Assembly (NCBI GenBank): GCA_007123065.1
Contig: SKSI01000192.1
Span: 1-15,537 of the forward strand
Length of the DNA stretch: 15,537 nt
Source of the DNA: Bacteroidales bacterium
GTDB taxonomy: Bacteria > Bacteroidota > Bacteroidia > Bacteroidales > UBA7960
Reading direction: 5' to 3'
The notes below the pieces were generated by a model. The model had not been told where the DNA came from. It made no database searches and saw nothing but the letters and a program-made list of their open reading frames with translations. Each line of letters starts with the position of its first letter. Position 1 is the first letter of the stretch. Position numbers and translations under genes: made by a program. Shown here piece by piece: positions 14,020-15,537 of the stretch.

Positions 14020-15006
14020 TTATTCGATGCCGGCAAAATGCTTCATAAATTGCACACGCAGGAATGCGGCCGGATTTTCTGTTATTTTTTGGCTCATTTT
14101 TCCCTGAAAGTCAGAAATTTTCCCGTATTTATTTTTTTCCATCCATGTTTTGATCTCCTGATGAATAACATCAAGCTGGTCAAAACCATTTTTATAAAGG
14201 GTGGAACAAACCTGCACAGCCCGGGCACCGGCCAGCAACTGCTTCACAACGCCATTGCCATCGTGCACTCCAGTGGATGCACAGAGGTCTGTCTGAACCT
14301 TTCCTGCCATAATGGCAATCCATCTCAACGACGAGGTAATTTCCGAAGGGTCACTGTATAGGTTAGCCGCTTTAATCCGGAAGGTATCAATATCGATATC
14401 AGGATTAAAGAACCGGTTGAACAATACAATACCATGAACGCCGCTCCAGGAAAGTTTTTTTATCATCTCTGCCAAACCCGAGAAGTAGGAGCCAATTTTC
14501 AGAGAAACGGGGATATCAATCTCCTTTTTTACTTGCTCAACAACATCAAAATAGATCTTTTCATAGGCATTGCCCTCCTGGTTTTCATTTGCTGGCAACA
14601 CGAAAACATTCAACTCAAGGGCATCGGCACCTGCTTCTTTGATCCTTTTTGCAAAAACGGGCCACTCTTCAGCACTGGTGCAGTTGATGCTGGCTATAAC
14701 AGGAATAGAAATCTTCTTTTTTGCCTCCTCAATGAGATTCAGATATTCATCAAGGGTTTGCTCGCGGGCATAATTCCTGATATAGTCTTCAGCCTCGGTA
14801 TAAGCGCTTTGGGCGTCATCGTATGAAAAAAGTTTTCGGATCTCTAACTTGATCTGCTCTTCAAATAAGGATTTCAGAACAACGGCACCGGCTCCTTTTT
14901 CGTCAATTAATTGCAGATTTTTTATGTCTTTGGTGAGGCCTGAGCTTCCGACAATAACAGGGCTGCGCAACGCCATACCCATGTAGGTGGTAGAGAGATC
15001 TAACAT
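14020..15006 (-). CDS. dihydroorotate dehydrogenase-like flavoprotein
   Basis: A 328-residue FMN-binding TIM-barrel protein related to class 1 dihydroorotate dehydrogenase but probably not the pyrimidine enzyme. Seen: LSTTYMGMALRSPVIVGSSGLT at 4-25, VVLKSLFEEQI at 42-52, PVIASINC at 102-109, LELNVFVLPAN at 130-140, VSLKIG at 167-172, VLFNRFFNPDID at 194-205, and the phosphate-binding ASTGVHDG (243-250) and GARAVQVCSTLY (260-271). Where class 1 enzymes have NxSCPN with a catalytic Cys, this one has NVFVLP with no Cys or Ser. I recall related 'DHOD-like' proteins with the same change, so the reaction is uncertain. The frame extends to GTG 15045 and ATG 15042, but a promoter box covers 15045-15052, so ATG 15006, which also gives the family N-terminus, is preferred. 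It has its own terminator at 13970-13990. Confidence 0.85.
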   Translation of the reverse strand: MLDLSTTYMGMALRSPVIVGSSGLTKDIKNLQLIDEKGAGAVVLKSLFEEQIKLEIRKLFSYDDAQSAYTEAEDYIRNYAREQTLDEYLNLIEEAKKKISIPVIASINCTSAEEWPVFAKRIKEAGADALELNVFVLPANENQEGNAYEKIYFDVVEQVKKEIDIPVSLKIGSYFSGLAEMIKKLSWSGVHGIVLFNRFFNPDIDIDTFRIKAANLYSDPSEITSSLRWIAIMAGKVQTDLCASTGVHDGNGVVKQLLAGARAVQVCSTLYKNGFDQLDVIHQEIKTWMEKNKYGKISDFQGKMSQKITENPAAFLRVQFMKHFAGIE

Positions 15007-15044
15007 GCTTAGAGGTTTTTCCGGTTTTTTACTTTTTAACATCA

Positions 15045-15052
15045 CAAATATA
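15045..15052 (-). promoter_or_regulatory. putative -7 promoter box TATATTTG for the DHOD-like gene
   Basis: The minus strand reads TATATTTG, matching TAnnTTTG. Transcription would start at about 15038-15040, downstream of the alternative starts at 15045 and 15042, so the box argues for the start at 15006 with a leader of about 33 bases. No clear -33 box is seen. Confidence 0.5.
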
Positions 15053-15394
15053 CATGAACTTTTTTTATTTGATATTTCACATTTGCATTTGTTTTAAACA
15101 CAAGGATATCTTCTCCAAAAACAACCCCGGTGTTTGCGTTCAATTTTTATTTTAATGACCAAAAAGTAATTAATCATAAACTATTCTACTTAATTGAACA
15201 GCTTTTTGTTGCTAAGTTTATAAATCAATCAGGCCTGACTGAAATAATTTTCAAAAAAGGCCTTCGTGAATTCCCAAAAATCCACAACAAAAAATATAAA
15301 ACTGAACTTTTTACCAATTTAAACCTATGCTACCATTCAACAAAGCGATCATACCGGGAACAAAAAAATATGTTTCGTGCTGCTCTGAATGCAT
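15053..15394. other. AT-rich spacer with no supported gene
   Basis: This 342-bp stretch is AT-rich with long A and T runs. The only frame of note, a GTG-started 91-codon plus-strand frame at 15130-15405, has Phe/Asn/Lys-rich composition expected from AT-rich noncoding DNA, matches no family I know, and runs through the promoter box at 15395-15402. I see no tRNA, hairpin terminator or riboswitch here. It probably holds upstream control DNA for a gene beyond the right edge. Confidence 0.6.
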
Positions 15395-15402
15395 TATCTT
15401 TG
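15395..15402 (+). promoter_or_regulatory. putative -7 promoter box TATCTTTG directly before octamer array
   Basis: TATCTTTG matches TAnnTTTG and ends three bases before the TTGATTGG array. Transcription would start at about 15407-15409, inside the first repeat unit, so the 5' end of the transcript would be octamer repeats. The controlled gene lies outside the window. Confidence 0.5.
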
Positions 15403-15405
15403 TAG

Positions 15406-15537
15406 TTGATTGGTTGATTGGTTGATTGGTTGATTGGTTGATTGGTTGATTGGTTGATTGGTTGATTGGTTGATTGGTTGATTGGTTGATTGGTTGGTTG
15501 GTTGGTTGGTTGATTGGTTGATTGGTTGATTGGTTGA
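15406..15537 (+). repeat. TTGATTGG octamer array, 16 full units, continuing past the window
   Basis: Eleven perfect TTGATTGG units (15406-15493) are followed by two TTGGTTGG units (15494-15509), three more TTGATTGG units (15510-15533) and TTGA at the edge. The only variation is A to G at the fourth base, in two adjacent units, which suggests copying by slippage or unequal exchange. The two variant units give five GG pairs at four-base spacing (15492-15509), a possible two-tetrad G-quadruplex on this strand. The reverse strand reads AATCAACC, the same family as the array at 4225-4272. Confidence 0.95.

Noticed and set aside
15007..15045. GTG 15045 or ATG 15042 as start of the DHOD-like gene
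   Set aside because: The putative -7 box at 15045-15052 would place transcription start downstream of them, and the added lysine-rich residues do not fit the family N-terminus.
15130..15405. GTG-started 91-codon plus-strand frame in the right-hand spacer
   Set aside because: Composition (Phe, Asn, Lys, Ile) is that of translated AT-rich noncoding DNA, no family resemblance, and the frame runs through a promoter box into the octamer array.
15406..15537. Octamer array considered as a CRISPR array
   Set aside because: Units abut with no unique spacers, unit length is 8, and no cas gene is present.

Overview
The window looks like ordinary chromosome from a member of the Bacteroidota, probably Bacteroidales or Marinilabiliales-like. 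The reasons are two DUF5689 surface lipoprotein genes, a DUF4296 lipoprotein beside dihydroorotase, the long form of urocanate hydratase, a DUF6132 gene beside thioredoxins, and several copies of the lineage's -7 promoter element TAnnTTTG (consensus recalled, not looked up). No phage, transposon, CRISPR, tRNA, rRNA or recognisable defence gene is visible.

Layout. (1) 1-3020, plus strand: the 3' end of one DUF5689 / choice-of-anchor-J gene, then a full-length lipoprotein paralogue with an extra internal domain. (2) 3008-4144, minus: a NifS/IscS-type cysteine desulfurase whose 3' end overlaps the lipoprotein gene. (3) 4145-4430: a divergent control region with an octamer repeat, a palindrome and two opposed promoter boxes. 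(4) 4431-7017, plus: a probable operon of a DPM1-like glycosyltransferase, dihydroorotase (pyrC) and a DUF4296 lipoprotein. (5) 7014-9492, minus: urocanate hydratase (hutU) behind a small secreted protein of unknown function. (6) 9493-9691: repeat-rich spacer. (7) 9692-10297, minus: an ECF sigma factor, divergent from tgt (queuine tRNA-ribosyltransferase) and an LptF/LptG-type permease (10434-12713, plus). (8) 12715-13864, minus: membrane-anchored thioredoxin, cytosolic thioredoxin and a two-helix DUF6132 protein with a Cys pair, probably one redox operon. (9) 14020-15006, minus: a dihydroorotate-dehydrogenase-like flavoprotein with its own promoter and terminator. (10) 15053-15537: AT-rich spacer ending in a TTGATTGG octamer array that runs off the window.

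Genes are packed tightly. All three convergent gene pairs overlap or abut at their stop codons. Most coding content is housekeeping. The less routine signals are in the spacers: at three places a TAnnTTTG box is followed, in its own direction, by short tandem repeats, and two of these arrays share the octamer AATCAACN (TTGATTNG on the other strand). Other points are a Tgt without its zinc cysteines, a DHOD-like enzyme without the usual catalytic motif, and the redox operon. I see no strong candidate for a wholly new system.
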